Notes under the pieces: model-generated
The model's input: only the letters and a program-made list of their open reading frames with translations
Told to the model about the DNA's origin: nothing
Databases searched by the model: none
Position numbers and translations under genes: made by a program
Assembly (NCBI RefSeq): GCF_040253615.1
Contig: NZ_JBEJGY010000004.1
Span: forward strand, 3,410,001-3,474,000
Reading direction: 5' to 3'
From: Streptomyces sp. Edi4
GTDB lineage: Bacteria > Actinomycetota > Actinomycetes > Streptomycetales > Streptomycetaceae
DNA: 64,000 bases
In this document: positions 51,000-60,749 of the stretch, piece by piece
How positions within the stretch are numbered: the first letter of the stretch is position 1
Layout of the letters: each line of letters opens with the position of its first letter

Positions 51000-53594
51000 T
51001 CACGTGTCCAGGACGGGAAGCAGGGCCGGCAGATGGCCGTCCGACGTGTGGGCCGTCGCGATCCGCTCGGGCGGCACGTCACCGTACAGCGTCGTGCGCG
51101 GACGCGCCGGACGGCCCGCCGCCCGCGCGATCGCCTCCAGGTCCTTGACGGAACGGTACGAACCGTAACTGGAGCCCGCCATACGGGAGATGGTCTCCTC
51201 CATCAGCGTCCCGCCCAGATCGTTCGCGCCCGAGCGCAGCATCTGCGCCGCCCCCTCCTGGCCCAGCTTCACCCAGCTGGTCTGGATGTTGGGGATGTGG
51301 GGGTGGAGCAGGAGACGGGCCATCGCCGTGACCGCCCGGTTGTCGCGGTCCGTGGGTCCGGGCCGCGCGATGCCCGCCAGATACACCGGCGCGTTGGTGT
51401 GGATGAAGGGCAGCGTCACGAACTCCGTGAACCCGCCCGTCTCCTGCTGGACGCGCGCCAGCGTACGCAGGTGGCCCAGCCAGTGCCGGGGCTGGTCGAC
51501 ATGCCCGTACATCATCGTGGAGGAGGACCGGATGCCCAGCTCGTGCGCGGTCCTGATCACCTCGATCCACGTGGCCGTCGGCAGCTTGCCCTTGGTCAGG
51601 ATCCAGCGGACCTCGTCGTCCAGGATCTCCGCCGCCGTGCCGGGGATCGAGTCCAGGCCCGCCGCCTTCGCCTCGGTCAGCCACTCGCGGATGGACATCC
51701 CGGTACGCGTCGCGCCGTTCACCACCTCCATCGGCGAGAAGGCGTGGACGTGCATCCCCGGCACCCGCTCCTTCACCGCGCGCGCGATGTCGAAGTAGGC
51801 CGTGCCGGGCAGGTCGGGGTGGATGCCGCCCTGCATGCAGACCTCGACCGCCCCCACGTCCCACGCCTGCTGGGCCCGGTCGGCGACCTGGGACAGGGAC
51901 AGCGTGTACGCGTCGGCGTCCGTGCGGCGCTGCGCGAAGGCGCAGAACCGGCAGCCGGTGTAGCAGACGTTGGTGAAGTTGATGTTGCGCGTGACGATGT
52001 ACGTCACGTCGTCGCCCACCACCGACGCGCGGACGTCGTCCGCGACCGCGCACAGCGCGTCGAGCGCGTCGCCGTCCGCGTGCAGCAGCGCCAGCGCCTC
52101 CTCGTCGGTGAGCCGGGTCGGGTCGTCGGCGGCGGTCGCCAGCGCCTGGCGTACGTCCGCGTCGATGCGGGACGGCACCATGCCGGGGGCGGCCGCCTCA
52201 CGCAGCGCCGCCCAGTCGCCGTACACGGAGTCGAAGTCCTCGCGGCGGTCGCCGGTGCGGCCCTCGGTGTCGATGGTGCGGTGCAGGTCGGTGCGGCCGG
52301 TGCCGGTGAAACCCTCGTCGGGCTCCTGCCAGGGCCGCCCGCGCACCTCCGCGTCCGCGTCGGCGAGGCCCGTCTCCGGGTCGGCGAGCGCGCGCACGTG
52401 CGGCAGCAGCCGGGGGTCGAGCCAGGGCTCGCCGCGCTGGACGAACTCCGGGTAGATGCACAGCCGTTCCCGCAGAACGAACCCGGCCGCCGCCGACTTC
52501 AGCGCCAGCTCCTCGATCCGGGGCCAGGGCCGCTCGGGGTTGACGTGGTCGATGGTGACCGGCGAGACCCCGCCCCAGTCGTCGATGCCCGCGCCGATCA
52601 GCCGCCCGTACTCCCCCGCCACCAGGTTCGGCGGCGCCTGGAGGCAGGCTGCGGGACCCATGATGTGCCGGGCGACGGCGACCGTCGCCACCAGGTCGTC
52701 CAGCTCGGCATCCGGCATGCCGCGCATCGCCGTGTCCGGCTTGGCGCGGAAGTTCTGGATGATCAGTTCCTGGACGCCGTGGTAGGCGCGCGCCACCCGG
52801 CGCAGCGCGAACAGCGAGTCGGCGCGCTCCTCGTACGTCTCGCCGATGCCGATGAGCAGTCCGCTGGTGAACGGCACCGACGAGCGGCCCGCGTCCTCCA
52901 ACACCCGCAGCCGCACGGCCGGTTCCTTGTCCGGGGAGCCGTAGTGGGGGCCGCCGGGCTCGGACCACAGGCGGGTCGCGGTGGTCTCCAGCATCATGCC
53001 CATGGAGGGGGCGACGGGCTTGAGCCGCTGGAAGTCGGTCCAGGACAGAACACCCGGGTTGAGGTGCGGGAGCAGTCCCGTCTCTTCCAGGATGCGGATG
53101 GACATGGCGCGTACGTAGGCGATGGTGTCGTCGTAGCCGTGCGCGTCGAGCCATTCGCGGGCCTCGGGCCAGCGGTCCTCGGGCTTGTCGCCGAGGGTGA
53201 TCAGGGCTTCCTTGCAGCCGAGTTCCGCGCCTCGGCGCGCGACGTCCAGCACCTCGTCGGGGGACATGAACATGCCGTGACCGGCGCGGCGCAGCTTGCC
53301 GGGCACGGTGACGAAGGTGCAGTAGTGGCAGGTGTCCCGGCACAGCCGGGTGAGCGGGATGAACACGCTCTTGGAGTACGTGATGACGCCGGGCCGGCCG
53401 GCCGCCGAGAGGCCCGCGTCGCGGACCCGGGCGGCGGAGGCGGTGAGGTCGTCGAGGTCGGCGCCGCGGGCCTGGAGCAGGACGGCGGCCTCGGTGACGT
53501 CGAGGGCGACGCCGTCCCTCGCGCGTTTCAGCGCGCGCCGCGTCGCGTTGGCGGTCGGGCCGTCTGCCTGCGGGGTCCCCGCGCGGGTGCTCAT
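51000..53594 (-). CDS. fbiC: FO synthase (CofG-CofH fusion, FbiC)
   Basis: 864 residues, two radical-SAM domains. CofG half (about 1-420): the FeS-binding C-x3-C-x2-C in LTRLCRDTCHYCTF. CofH half (about 450-864): the second cluster in NVCYTGCRFCAFAQ, and QGGIHPDLPGTAY. Makes 7,8-didemethyl-8-hydroxy-5-deazariboflavin, the F420 chromophore, from a flavin precursor and tyrosine. The ATG at 53594 starts MSTRAGTPQ; the longer open frame upstream is intergenic repeat. F420 made here may serve the LLM oxidoreductases nearby and angucycline-type reductions. Confidence 0.95.
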   Translation of the reverse strand: MSTRAGTPQADGPTANATRRALKRARDGVALDVTEAAVLLQARGADLDDLTASAARVRDAGLSAAGRPGVITYSKSVFIPLTRLCRDTCHYCTFVTVPGKLRRAGHGMFMSPDEVLDVARRGAELGCKEALITLGDKPEDRWPEAREWLDAHGYDDTIAYVRAMSIRILEETGLLPHLNPGVLSWTDFQRLKPVAPSMGMMLETTATRLWSEPGGPHYGSPDKEPAVRLRVLEDAGRSSVPFTSGLLIGIGETYEERADSLFALRRVARAYHGVQELIIQNFRAKPDTAMRGMPDAELDDLVATVAVARHIMGPAACLQAPPNLVAGEYGRLIGAGIDDWGGVSPVTIDHVNPERPWPRIEELALKSAAAGFVLRERLCIYPEFVQRGEPWLDPRLLPHVRALADPETGLADADAEVRGRPWQEPDEGFTGTGRTDLHRTIDTEGRTGDRREDFDSVYGDWAALREAAAPGMVPSRIDADVRQALATAADDPTRLTDEEALALLHADGDALDALCAVADDVRASVVGDDVTYIVTRNINFTNVCYTGCRFCAFAQRRTDADAYTLSLSQVADRAQQAWDVGAVEVCMQGGIHPDLPGTAYFDIARAVKERVPGMHVHAFSPMEVVNGATRTGMSIREWLTEAKAAGLDSIPGTAAEILDDEVRWILTKGKLPTATWIEVIRTAHELGIRSSSTMMYGHVDQPRHWLGHLRTLARVQQETGGFTEFVTLPFIHTNAPVYLAGIARPGPTDRDNRAVTAMARLLLHPHIPNIQTSWVKLGQEGAAQMLRSGANDLGGTLMEETISRMAGSSYGSYRSVKDLEAIARAAGRPARPRTTLYGDVPPERIATAHTSDGHLPALLPVLDT

Positions 53595-53639
53595 CCACCG
53601 AGCATACGAGCCACCTCTCCCGGTCCCGTCCGCCCCCTT

Positions 53640-54075
53640 GACGGGCAGGCATGCACATGCGGGCCGGCACCAACCCCGGCCAGGGGCGCGGGGAACTGCG
53701 CGCTCAGCCCAGCACGGTCCGCAGCCGAGGTCCCTGGGGCTCCGCCCCAGACCCCATTCGCGCTGAACGCGCTCGTCCTCAAACGCCGGACGGGCTGAGG
53801 TATGCCGATGCGGGCCAGCACCAGCCCCATTAGGGGCGCGGGGAACTGCGCGCTCAGCCCAGCACAATCCGCAGCCGGGACTCCTGGGGCTCCGCCCCAG
53901 ACCCCGATCGGCCTGAACGGCCTCGTCCTCAATCGCCGGACGGGCTGAGGTATGCCGAGTGGGCCAGGACCGGATGATCAGCGGCGCGCGACGGGCTGAG
54001 GTATGTCCAGTGGGCCAGCACCAGTCCCGCCAGGGGCGCGGGGAACTGCGCGAGAAGCGACCACGACCCGCACCG
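53640..54075. repeat. tandem array of intergenic repeats (copies 3-5)
   Basis: Two complete units of roughly 145 bases and a partial third, all in the same orientation: each begins near GGGGCGCGGGGAACTGCGCG, carries the hairpin CTGGGGC-TCC-GCCCCAG, and ends CGCCGGACGGGCTGAGGTAT. The whole gap between fbiC and the metallohydrolase gene consists of this array. Confidence 0.85.
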
Positions 54076-54195
54076 CCCCCACCGCCCCGCACTCGGAATC
54101 GGACACCCCGCCTCAACTCCCCACCCCCCGGCGTTCATCCGGGGGTATGACACTGGGACCAGCGCCCCCCACCCGACCCGTTGGGAGCTCACCCC

Positions 54196-55731
54196 ATGAC
54201 CGAGAACGGACCGACCGCACCCGGCACCATCGGCAGACGAGGACTCCTCGCGACCGGCGCCGCCGCCGCGCTCACCCTGGGGCCCGTGACCTTCGCGGAC
54301 GCGGCACCCCGCACCGGCGCCGGCGCCGGACCCCGCCCCGACGAGACCGGAGTAGTGCGCGGCACCCTGCCACCGGGGTCCCCGGACTTCGTCTACCTGC
54401 CCGTGCACGTGCCGCGCGGCGTCCGCGAATTGGCGGTCTCGTACGCGTACGAGAAGGCGAGCGTCCCGGCCGGCACCCAGAACAACGCCCTCGACATCGG
54501 CGTCTTCGACGAACGCGGCACGGCACTCGGCGGAGCCGGGTTCAGGGGCTGGTCGGGCGGGGCGCGCACGGAGTTCTTCATCCGGGCCGACGACGCCACC
54601 CCGGGCTATCTGCGCGGCCCCATACGCCCGGGCACCTGGCACATCGCGCTCGGCCCGTACACGGTCGCCCCGCAGGGCCTGCCCTACACGGTGACGATCA
54701 CGCTGAAGTACGGCGAGCCCGGCGCAACGCCGGCGCCCGTCTACCCCCCGCCCCGCGCCAAGGGCCGGGGCCGCGCCTGGTACCGGGGCGACTGCCATCT
54801 GCACTCGGTCCACTCCGACGGCGGCCGCACCCCGGACCGGATCGCGGCGCTGGCCCGCGCGGCGGGCCTGGACTTCATCAACACCTCCGAGCACAACACG
54901 ACATCGGGCCACCGGGCCTGGCAGGGCCTGTGGGGCGACGACCTGCTGATCATGACGGGTGAGGAGATCACCACCCGCAACGGTCACGTGGTCGCCCTCG
55001 GCACCGAGCCGGGCCACTTCATCGACTGGCGCTACCGGGCGAGGGACAACCGTTTCGGCCACTTCGCGCGCGAGGTCCGCGCGGCGGGCGGCCTGGTGGT
55101 CCCGGCCCACCCGCACGCCACGTGCGTCGGCTGCAACTGGAAGTTCGGCTTCGGCGAGGCGGACGTGGTGGAGGTGTGGAACGGCCCGTACACCCCCGAC
55201 GACGAGGTGACCCTGCTCGAATGGGACAACTCCCTTGTCGCGACAACCCGTTCGGGACGGCCGTGGCTGCCCGCGATGGGCAACAGCGACGCCCATCGCG
55301 ACCCGGACCGCGTCGGCGGCCCCCAGACGGTGGTCCTGGCCGACGACCTGACGACCCGGGCGATCCAGGCGGGCCTGAGGGCGGGGCGTTCGTACGTGGC
55401 GGAGTCGGCGGAGGTCTCCTTGTCCTTCGGCGTCTCGGGAGGCCGCGGCGGGCACGCCGGCATCGGCGAACGCCTGCGGGCCGCGCCCGACGAGCAGGTG
55501 ACCGCCCGCCTCGAAGTGCGCGGCGCCCCCGGCTGCACGGTCGCCTTCGTCACCGACCAGGGCACCCTGTACACGACCCGGCTGCCCGAGTCGGGCACCG
55601 GCACGGCCACCTGGCAGACGACCCCTGCCAACGCCGCCTACCTCCGCGCCGAGGTCCGCCACCCCCCGCCCGCCCCGGGCCTGCCGGGCCCCCTGACCGC
55701 GTTCACCAACCCGGTGTTCCTGGGCGGATGA
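54196..55731 (+). CDS. secreted CehA/McbA-type metallohydrolase (PHP domain)
   Basis: 511 residues. The N-terminus has a Tat-like signal, GTIGRRGLLATGAAAALTLG. After a beta-rich region of about 150 residues comes a PHP phosphoesterase-like domain: GDCHLHSVHSDGGRTPDRIA, INTSEHNTTSGHRAW, VVPAHPHATCVGCNW and WLPAMGNSDAHRDPD, giving the expected His/Asp metal ligands. Family members hydrolyse carbamates or phosphoesters; the natural substrate is unknown. Confidence 0.85.
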   Translation: MTENGPTAPGTIGRRGLLATGAAAALTLGPVTFADAAPRTGAGAGPRPDETGVVRGTLPPGSPDFVYLPVHVPRGVRELAVSYAYEKASVPAGTQNNALDIGVFDERGTALGGAGFRGWSGGARTEFFIRADDATPGYLRGPIRPGTWHIALGPYTVAPQGLPYTVTITLKYGEPGATPAPVYPPPRAKGRGRAWYRGDCHLHSVHSDGGRTPDRIAALARAAGLDFINTSEHNTTSGHRAWQGLWGDDLLIMTGEEITTRNGHVVALGTEPGHFIDWRYRARDNRFGHFAREVRAAGGLVVPAHPHATCVGCNWKFGFGEADVVEVWNGPYTPDDEVTLLEWDNSLVATTRSGRPWLPAMGNSDAHRDPDRVGGPQTVVLADDLTTRAIQAGLRAGRSYVAESAEVSLSFGVSGGRGGHAGIGERLRAAPDEQVTARLEVRGAPGCTVAFVTDQGTLYTTRLPESGTGTATWQTTPANAAYLRAEVRHPPPAPGLPGPLTAFTNPVFLGG

Positions 55732-55865
55732 CGCGGCCCCCGCGCCCGGGCACCTGCCCCGGTGCCCGGCTGACGTCGTCACCGTGCGTACCGTTGTCCG
55801 CGCGGCCGTGTTCGTTCGGGACGCGGCCGTGTTCGTTCGGGACGCGGCCGGGGAGGAGCGCCACG

Positions 55866-56468
55866 ATGACCGTTGTCGACGACCGGAACACTGACGACAG
55901 GATCGAGATGGCCGAGCACAGGGACAGCGAGCACACGCTCGACACGCTGTTCGCGTGGCTGGAAAGGACCGCCCCCGAGGGTTTCCGGATCGACATCGTC
56001 CAGGGGGCCATCTTCATGACGCCGCAGCGGAGGGTCCACTGGGACGTCATCGCGAACATCTTCGAACAGCTGAGGACAGGATTCGCCCGGAATCGGATCC
56101 TCTCCGACGTCCGGATCGATTACCCCGGGCATCTCAACGGTTTCTGCTCCGACATCACCCTTGTGTCGGCAGCGGCCGTCGAGCACGGCACGCGGCGCTT
56201 CGTCCACGACGACGTGGAATTCGTCGCCGAGGTCGTTTCGAAGGGGACCGGCGCCAACGACTACGGCCCGAAACGGACCGCGTACGCCGAGGCCGAGATC
56301 CCGGTGTACCTGATCGCCGACCCGTACCAGGGCAAGTGCCACCTCTACACCGAGCCCAAGGAGGGGGACTACACCAGCGAGCTCCAGGTGTCCTTCGGGA
56401 CCGACATCGACCTGACCCGGACCGTCGTCGGCCTCGTCCTCACGACGGACGAGTTCCCCCGGGAATGA
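55866..56468 (+). CDS. Uma2-family protein (PD-(D/E)xK nuclease-like)
   Basis: 200 residues. FRIDIVQGAIFMTPQRRVHW, then the core FCSDITLVSAAAVEHGTRRF, FVAEVVSKGTGANDYGPKRT and YAEAEIPVYLIADPYQGKCH match DUF820/Uma2 proteins, a restriction-endonuclease-like fold abundant in Streptomyces. Cellular role unclear. Start at the ATG after GGAGGAGCGCC. Confidence 0.85.
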   Translation: MTVVDDRNTDDRIEMAEHRDSEHTLDTLFAWLERTAPEGFRIDIVQGAIFMTPQRRVHWDVIANIFEQLRTGFARNRILSDVRIDYPGHLNGFCSDITLVSAAAVEHGTRRFVHDDVEFVAEVVSKGTGANDYGPKRTAYAEAEIPVYLIADPYQGKCHLYTEPKEGDYTSELQVSFGTDIDLTRTVVGLVLTTDEFPRE

Positions 56469-56509
56469 CCCGGTTTGCAACGGGACAATCCGACCGGCAC
56501 GGTAGAGGC

Positions 56510-56833
56510 ATGATCTTCATCGCCGTCAGGTTCACCGTCCGCCCCGAGCACGCCGACAACTGGCTCACCATCGTCGACGACTTCACCCAGGCCACCCGCG
56601 CCGAGCCGGGCAACCTCTTCTACGACTGGTCGCGCAGCGTGGACGACCCCACCCAGTACACCCTGCTGGAAGCCTTCGCCGACGAGGCGGCCGGGGCGGC
56701 GCACGTCGACTCCGACCACTTCAGGGCCGGGATGGAGTCCATGGCCGGCGCCATCGCCGCCACCCCGGACATCATCAACGTGCAGGTGCCAGGCCAGGGC
56801 TGGAACAAGATGGCCGAGCTCCAGCCCAAGTAG
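56510..56833 (+). CDS. single-domain ABM monooxygenase
   Basis: 107 residues, quinol-monooxygenase/YgiN type: IFIAVRFTVRPEHADNWLTI, AEPGNLFYDWSRSVDDPTQY, TLLEAFADEAAGAAHVDSDH. Probably oxidises a quinol or serves in detoxification. Start follows AGAGGC. A short tandem repeat of GTAGCTCCAGCCCA surrounds the stop. Confidence 0.85.
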   Translation: MIFIAVRFTVRPEHADNWLTIVDDFTQATRAEPGNLFYDWSRSVDDPTQYTLLEAFADEAAGAAHVDSDHFRAGMESMAGAIAATPDIINVQVPGQGWNKMAELQPK

Positions 56834-56876
56834 CTCCAGCCCAAGTAGCTCCAGCCCAGGCAACGCGTGCCGGGTG

Positions 56877-58373
56877 TCAGCCGGGCCAGACGATCGACTG
56901 GAGTTCGCTGTACGCGTGCAGCGCGTACGAGCCGACGTCCCGGCCCACCCCGCTCTTCTTGAAGCCGCCGAACGGCGCCTCCATGTTGCGGCCGATCGTG
57001 TTCACGCCGACCCCGCCCGCGCGCAGCCGTCGGGCGACCCGGAAGGCGCGGGCCACGTCCCGTGACCACACGTAGTCGAGCAGCCCGTACTCGCTGTCGT
57101 TGGCCAGCGCGACGCCCTCCTCCTCGTCGTCGAAGGGGATGACGACGACCACCGGGCCGAAGATCTCCTCGCGGGCCACCCGCATGTCGTTGGTGCACCC
57201 CGCGAGGAGGGTCGGCGCCACATAGAACCCCCGTTCCAGGCAAGGGCGTTGGCCCCCCGCGAGGACCGTCGCGCCCTCCTTGCGCCCCAGCTCCACATAG
57301 GACTCCACCCGGTCGCGGTGGGCGGCCGAGATCACCGGCCCGACCACCGTGTCCCGCGCGGTGGGATCCCCCACCTTCAGCGATCCCGCGTACGCCGCGA
57401 GCCGGTCCACCAGCTGGTCGTGGACGCCGCGCTGGACCAGGACCCGGGTCGGCGCGGTGCAGATCTGCCCGCTGTAGAAGGCGAAGGTGGTGCCGATGCC
57501 CTGGACCGCCGACGCCAGGTCGGCGTCGTCGAAGACGATCGCGGCCCCCTTGCCGCCCAGCTCCATCAGCTGCCGCTTCATGGCGCGCCCGCACACCTCG
57601 GCGATGCGCTGCCCGACGGCGGTGGAGCCGGTGAAGGAGACCATGTCGACGTCGGGCGAGTCGACCGCCGCCTCACCGACCGCCGACGCGGACCCGGTGA
57701 CCACGTTGACGACTCCGGGCGGCGCCCCCGCCTCCTCCAGCGCCGCCGCCATCCTGAACACCGACAGCGGATCCTGCGGCGCGGGCTTCACCACCACCGT
57801 GTTGCCCATCGCGAGCGCGGGCGCGACCTTGCCCGCCGGGTTGGCCCAGGGGTTGTTGTACGAGGTGACGCAGGTGACCACCCCGACCGGCTGCCGCACG
57901 GCGAGCGCCCCGAGCACCCCCGCCCCTCCCATCGGCCCGGCCTCGTTGACCTGCGGCACGAGCGCCCGCTCCACCGGCTCGAGGGCGCCCCTGGCGTACC
58001 GCCTGAACCGTGAGATCCCCACCCCGACCTGCATGCCGCGCGCGGTGGCGGCGGTGGCGCCGGTCTCGGCGCGGGCCAGCTCGGCGTTGGACACGAAGTC
58101 GCGCCGCATGAGGTCGGCGGCCCGGTCCAGGATCGCGGCCCGCTCCTCGGGACGCGTGCGCGACCAGGCGCCGAAGGCCTCCCGCGCGGCCGCCGCCGCC
58201 CCGTACACCTGCGCACGGCTCGCCTCGGGCGCGAACCCCACCACCTCCTCGGTGGCGGGGTCGAGCACGGGGTAGTACCCGCCGTCAGGCACGACCCAGG
58301 CCCCACCAATGAACAACTCCCGCTCCCCCTGGCCCACTTGGCCCGCCGGGTCTACTTGGCCCACTTGGCTCAC
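56877..58373 (-). CDS. aldehyde dehydrogenase
   Basis: 498 residues: NAD site VVVKPAPQDPLSVFRMAAAL, VSFTGSTAVGQRIAEV, the general-base Glu in LMELGGKGAAIVFDDAD, the nucleophile Cys in YSGQICTAPTRVLV, and EEIFGPVVVVIPFDDEEEG. Oxidises an aldehyde to the acid. GTG start overlaps the stop of the amidohydrolase gene (GTGA), so the two are translationally coupled and may act in sequence. Confidence 0.92.
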   Translation of the reverse strand: MSQVGQVDPAGQVGQGERELFIGGAWVVPDGGYYPVLDPATEEVVGFAPEASRAQVYGAAAAAREAFGAWSRTRPEERAAILDRAADLMRRDFVSNAELARAETGATAATARGMQVGVGISRFRRYARGALEPVERALVPQVNEAGPMGGAGVLGALAVRQPVGVVTCVTSYNNPWANPAGKVAPALAMGNTVVVKPAPQDPLSVFRMAAALEEAGAPPGVVNVVTGSASAVGEAAVDSPDVDMVSFTGSTAVGQRIAEVCGRAMKRQLMELGGKGAAIVFDDADLASAVQGIGTTFAFYSGQICTAPTRVLVQRGVHDQLVDRLAAYAGSLKVGDPTARDTVVGPVISAAHRDRVESYVELGRKEGATVLAGGQRPCLERGFYVAPTLLAGCTNDMRVAREEIFGPVVVVIPFDDEEEGVALANDSEYGLLDYVWSRDVARAFRVARRLRAGGVGVNTIGRNMEAPFGGFKKSGVGRDVGSYALHAYSELQSIVWPG

Positions 58374-60109
58374 TTGGTGCTCACCGTCCTGGTGTCGCGG
58401 CCCGAGCGCAGCACCGTGCCGGGCACCGCGCCCGTCACCCGGTCATCGCGCAACGTCTCGACGCCGTTGACCCGGACCGAGACGACACCGATGGCCTTGG
58501 AGTCGAGCCGGGGGCTGCTGCCCGGCAGGTCGTGCACGAGCGTGGCGGGCCCGGCCTCGATCCGCTCCGGGTCGAACAGGACGAGGTCGGCGCGGCACCC
58601 CTCCTCGATCCGGCCGCGCCCGCGCAGCCCGAACAGGCGGGCGGGATCATCGGTGAGCATCTTCACGGCCCGCTCCAGCGGAACGAGCCGGCGCCCGCGC
58701 AGGCAGTCCCCGAGGAAACGCGTGGTGTACGGGGCGCCGCACATCCGGTCCAGGTGCGCCCCGGCGTCGGAGCCGCCGAGCAGCACGTCCTCGTGCTCCC
58801 ACGTCTCGCGGCGCAGCGCCCAGGTGGCGGGGTCGTTGTCGGTCGGCATGGGCCACAGGACCGTCCGCAGGCGGTCGTTGGCGCAGATCTCGACGAGGCA
58901 GCGGAAGGGGTCGATTCCGCGCTCGGCGGCGATGTCCTTGACCACCCGCCCCGTAAGGCCCTCGTTCTCGGGGCTGTAGGTGTCGCCTATGACGTACCGC
59001 CCGAAGTCCGCGAGCCGCCGGAAGATCCCGGCTTCCTTGCTCTCGGCGCGGCGCAGCATCTCGGCCCGTACGCCGGCGTCGCGCAGCCTGGCGATGCGTT
59101 CGGGCACGGGCAGGCCGAGGATGTCGCCCCAGCCGGGGATCAGATTGAGGGCGCAGAAGGTGCCGAGCGACATGTTCATGGGGGTGAGGATCGGCATGGT
59201 CAGCGCGACGATCCGCCCCCCGGCCCGGCGCGCGCGCTCACTGGCGAGGAGCTGGCGCGGTACGCGTTCGGGTACGGCGGCGTCGATGGTCAGCACGTTC
59301 CAGTTGAGCGGGCGCCCGGCGGCGGCGCTCATCTCGACGAGCAGGTCGATCTCGTCGTCCGCGAACCGGTCAAGGCACCCGGCGACGATCGCTTCGAGCT
59401 GCGTACCCTCGTGCTGTCCGACGGCCTCGCTCAGCGCGATCAGCTCGCCGGGCAGCGCGTGCCGGGACGCCACGGGTTGGCCGTCACCGTCGGAGTGGGT
59501 GGAGGACTGGGTGGTGGAGAGCCCCCAGGCGCCGGCGTCCATGGCGTCGTGGAGCAGCGCGAGCATGGTGCCGAGTTGCGCGGGGCTCGGCTGCCCGCCG
59601 ACCGCGTCGGGGCCCATCGCGTGGCGCCGCAGGGCGCAGTGCCCGACCATGAACCCGGCGTTGACGGCGATCCGCCCGTCGAGGGCGTCCAGGTACTGCC
59701 CGAAGCTGCTCCACCCCCAACTCACCCCCTCCTCAAGGGCCTTGAGGGACATCCCCTCCACCTTGGACATCATGCGCCGGGTGTAGTCGGCGTCCTCGGG
59801 GCGGTCGGGGTGGAGCGGGGCGAGGGTGAATCCGCAGTTGCCGCCGGCGACGGTGGTGACGCCGTGGTTCATGGACGGCGTGGCGTAGGGGTCCCAGAAG
59901 AGCTGGGCGTCGTAGTGGGTGTGCGGATCGACGAACCCGGGCGCGAGGACGAGACCGGTGGCGTCCTCGCGGGTGGCGGCGTCCTCGGTGACGGCCCCGG
60001 GGGCGGCGACGGTGGCGATCCGCCCGCCGCGTATCCCGACGTCGGCGCGGCGAGCGGGGGCGCCGGTCCCGTCCACGAGGGTGGCGCCCTTGATCAGGTG
60101 GTCGAGCAT
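58370..60109 (-). CDS. amidohydrolase, N-acyl-D-amino-acid deacylase-like
   Basis: 579 residues: IKGATLVDGTGAPARRADVG opening, metal ligands in GFVDPHTHYDAQLFWDPYA, GVTTVAGGNCGFTLAP, and the C-terminal DLVLFDPERIEAG. Fits the D-aminoacylase/dihydroorotase-like group, with substrates from N-acyl-amino acids to cyclic amides. Start at MLDHLIKGA; the longer frame upstream is repeat DNA. Coupled to the aldehyde dehydrogenase. Confidence 0.88.
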   Translation of the reverse strand: MLDHLIKGATLVDGTGAPARRADVGIRGGRIATVAAPGAVTEDAATREDATGLVLAPGFVDPHTHYDAQLFWDPYATPSMNHGVTTVAGGNCGFTLAPLHPDRPEDADYTRRMMSKVEGMSLKALEEGVSWGWSSFGQYLDALDGRIAVNAGFMVGHCALRRHAMGPDAVGGQPSPAQLGTMLALLHDAMDAGAWGLSTTQSSTHSDGDGQPVASRHALPGELIALSEAVGQHEGTQLEAIVAGCLDRFADDEIDLLVEMSAAAGRPLNWNVLTIDAAVPERVPRQLLASERARRAGGRIVALTMPILTPMNMSLGTFCALNLIPGWGDILGLPVPERIARLRDAGVRAEMLRRAESKEAGIFRRLADFGRYVIGDTYSPENEGLTGRVVKDIAAERGIDPFRCLVEICANDRLRTVLWPMPTDNDPATWALRRETWEHEDVLLGGSDAGAHLDRMCGAPYTTRFLGDCLRGRRLVPLERAVKMLTDDPARLFGLRGRGRIEEGCRADLVLFDPERIEAGPATLVHDLPGSSPRLDSKAIGVVSVRVNGVETLRDDRVTGAVPGTVLRSGRDTRTVSTK

Positions 60110-60289
60110 GGGATGCCTTCCGGGGGTGCGGGGTGGGTGTGGACCCGGGTGGGGCCGCCCCCGGCCGGGAGGCGCCGCGGTGGGCCTCCGGCCGGGGGTG
60201 GTTACGAGACGGCGGTCCGGGAAGGCGCCGCCTCGGGTCTGGTTGGGGGCTGGTCCGGGCCGGCCCGGGATTTCCCCCACCCCGCCCCT

Positions 60290-60735
60290 TCCCGAAACCC
60301 TCCGGGGGTTCGTTGGGTGCGGGTCGTACGTGGCTGGTCGCGCAGTTCCCCGCGCCCCTGACGGGGCTGGTGCGGGTCCGCATCCGCATCCTCAGCCCAT
60401 CCGCCCCTGGCAGGGCTGGTGCTGGCCTGCATGCGCATACCCAGCCCGTCCGGCGATTGAGGACGAGCGCCCTTAAGGCGCGAACGGGGTCTGGGGCAGA
60501 GCCCCAGACACCCCGGCTGCGGACCGTGCTGGGCTGGTCGCGCAGTTCCCCGCGCCCCTGGCGGGGTTGGTGCCGGCCCGCACACACAGCCCGCCGCCCC
60601 TGGCGGTCTCGGTGCGGGCCCGAAGAGGCATCCCCAGCCCGTCATGGGGGTCCCCCCTGGCCCTCAAGGCCTTGGGGGAGATTGAGGACGAGGCCGTTCA
60701 GGCCGGACGGGGTCTGGGGCGGAGACCCAGGGGGC
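60290..60735. repeat. intergenic repeats in reverse orientation (copies 6-7)
   Basis: Two copies read on the opposite strand (GCGCAGTTCCCCGCGCCCC at about 60341 and 60542) with the CCGGCGATTGAGGACGAGCG segment between them. No gene in the 640-bp gap. Confidence 0.8.
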
Positions 60736-60749
60736 TGGGGCGCACCGGG

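Noticed and set aside
51000..54116. FbiC extended to 1038 residues
   Set aside because: The extra 174 codons are translated intergenic repeats; the start MSTRAGTPQ at 53594 matches the family.
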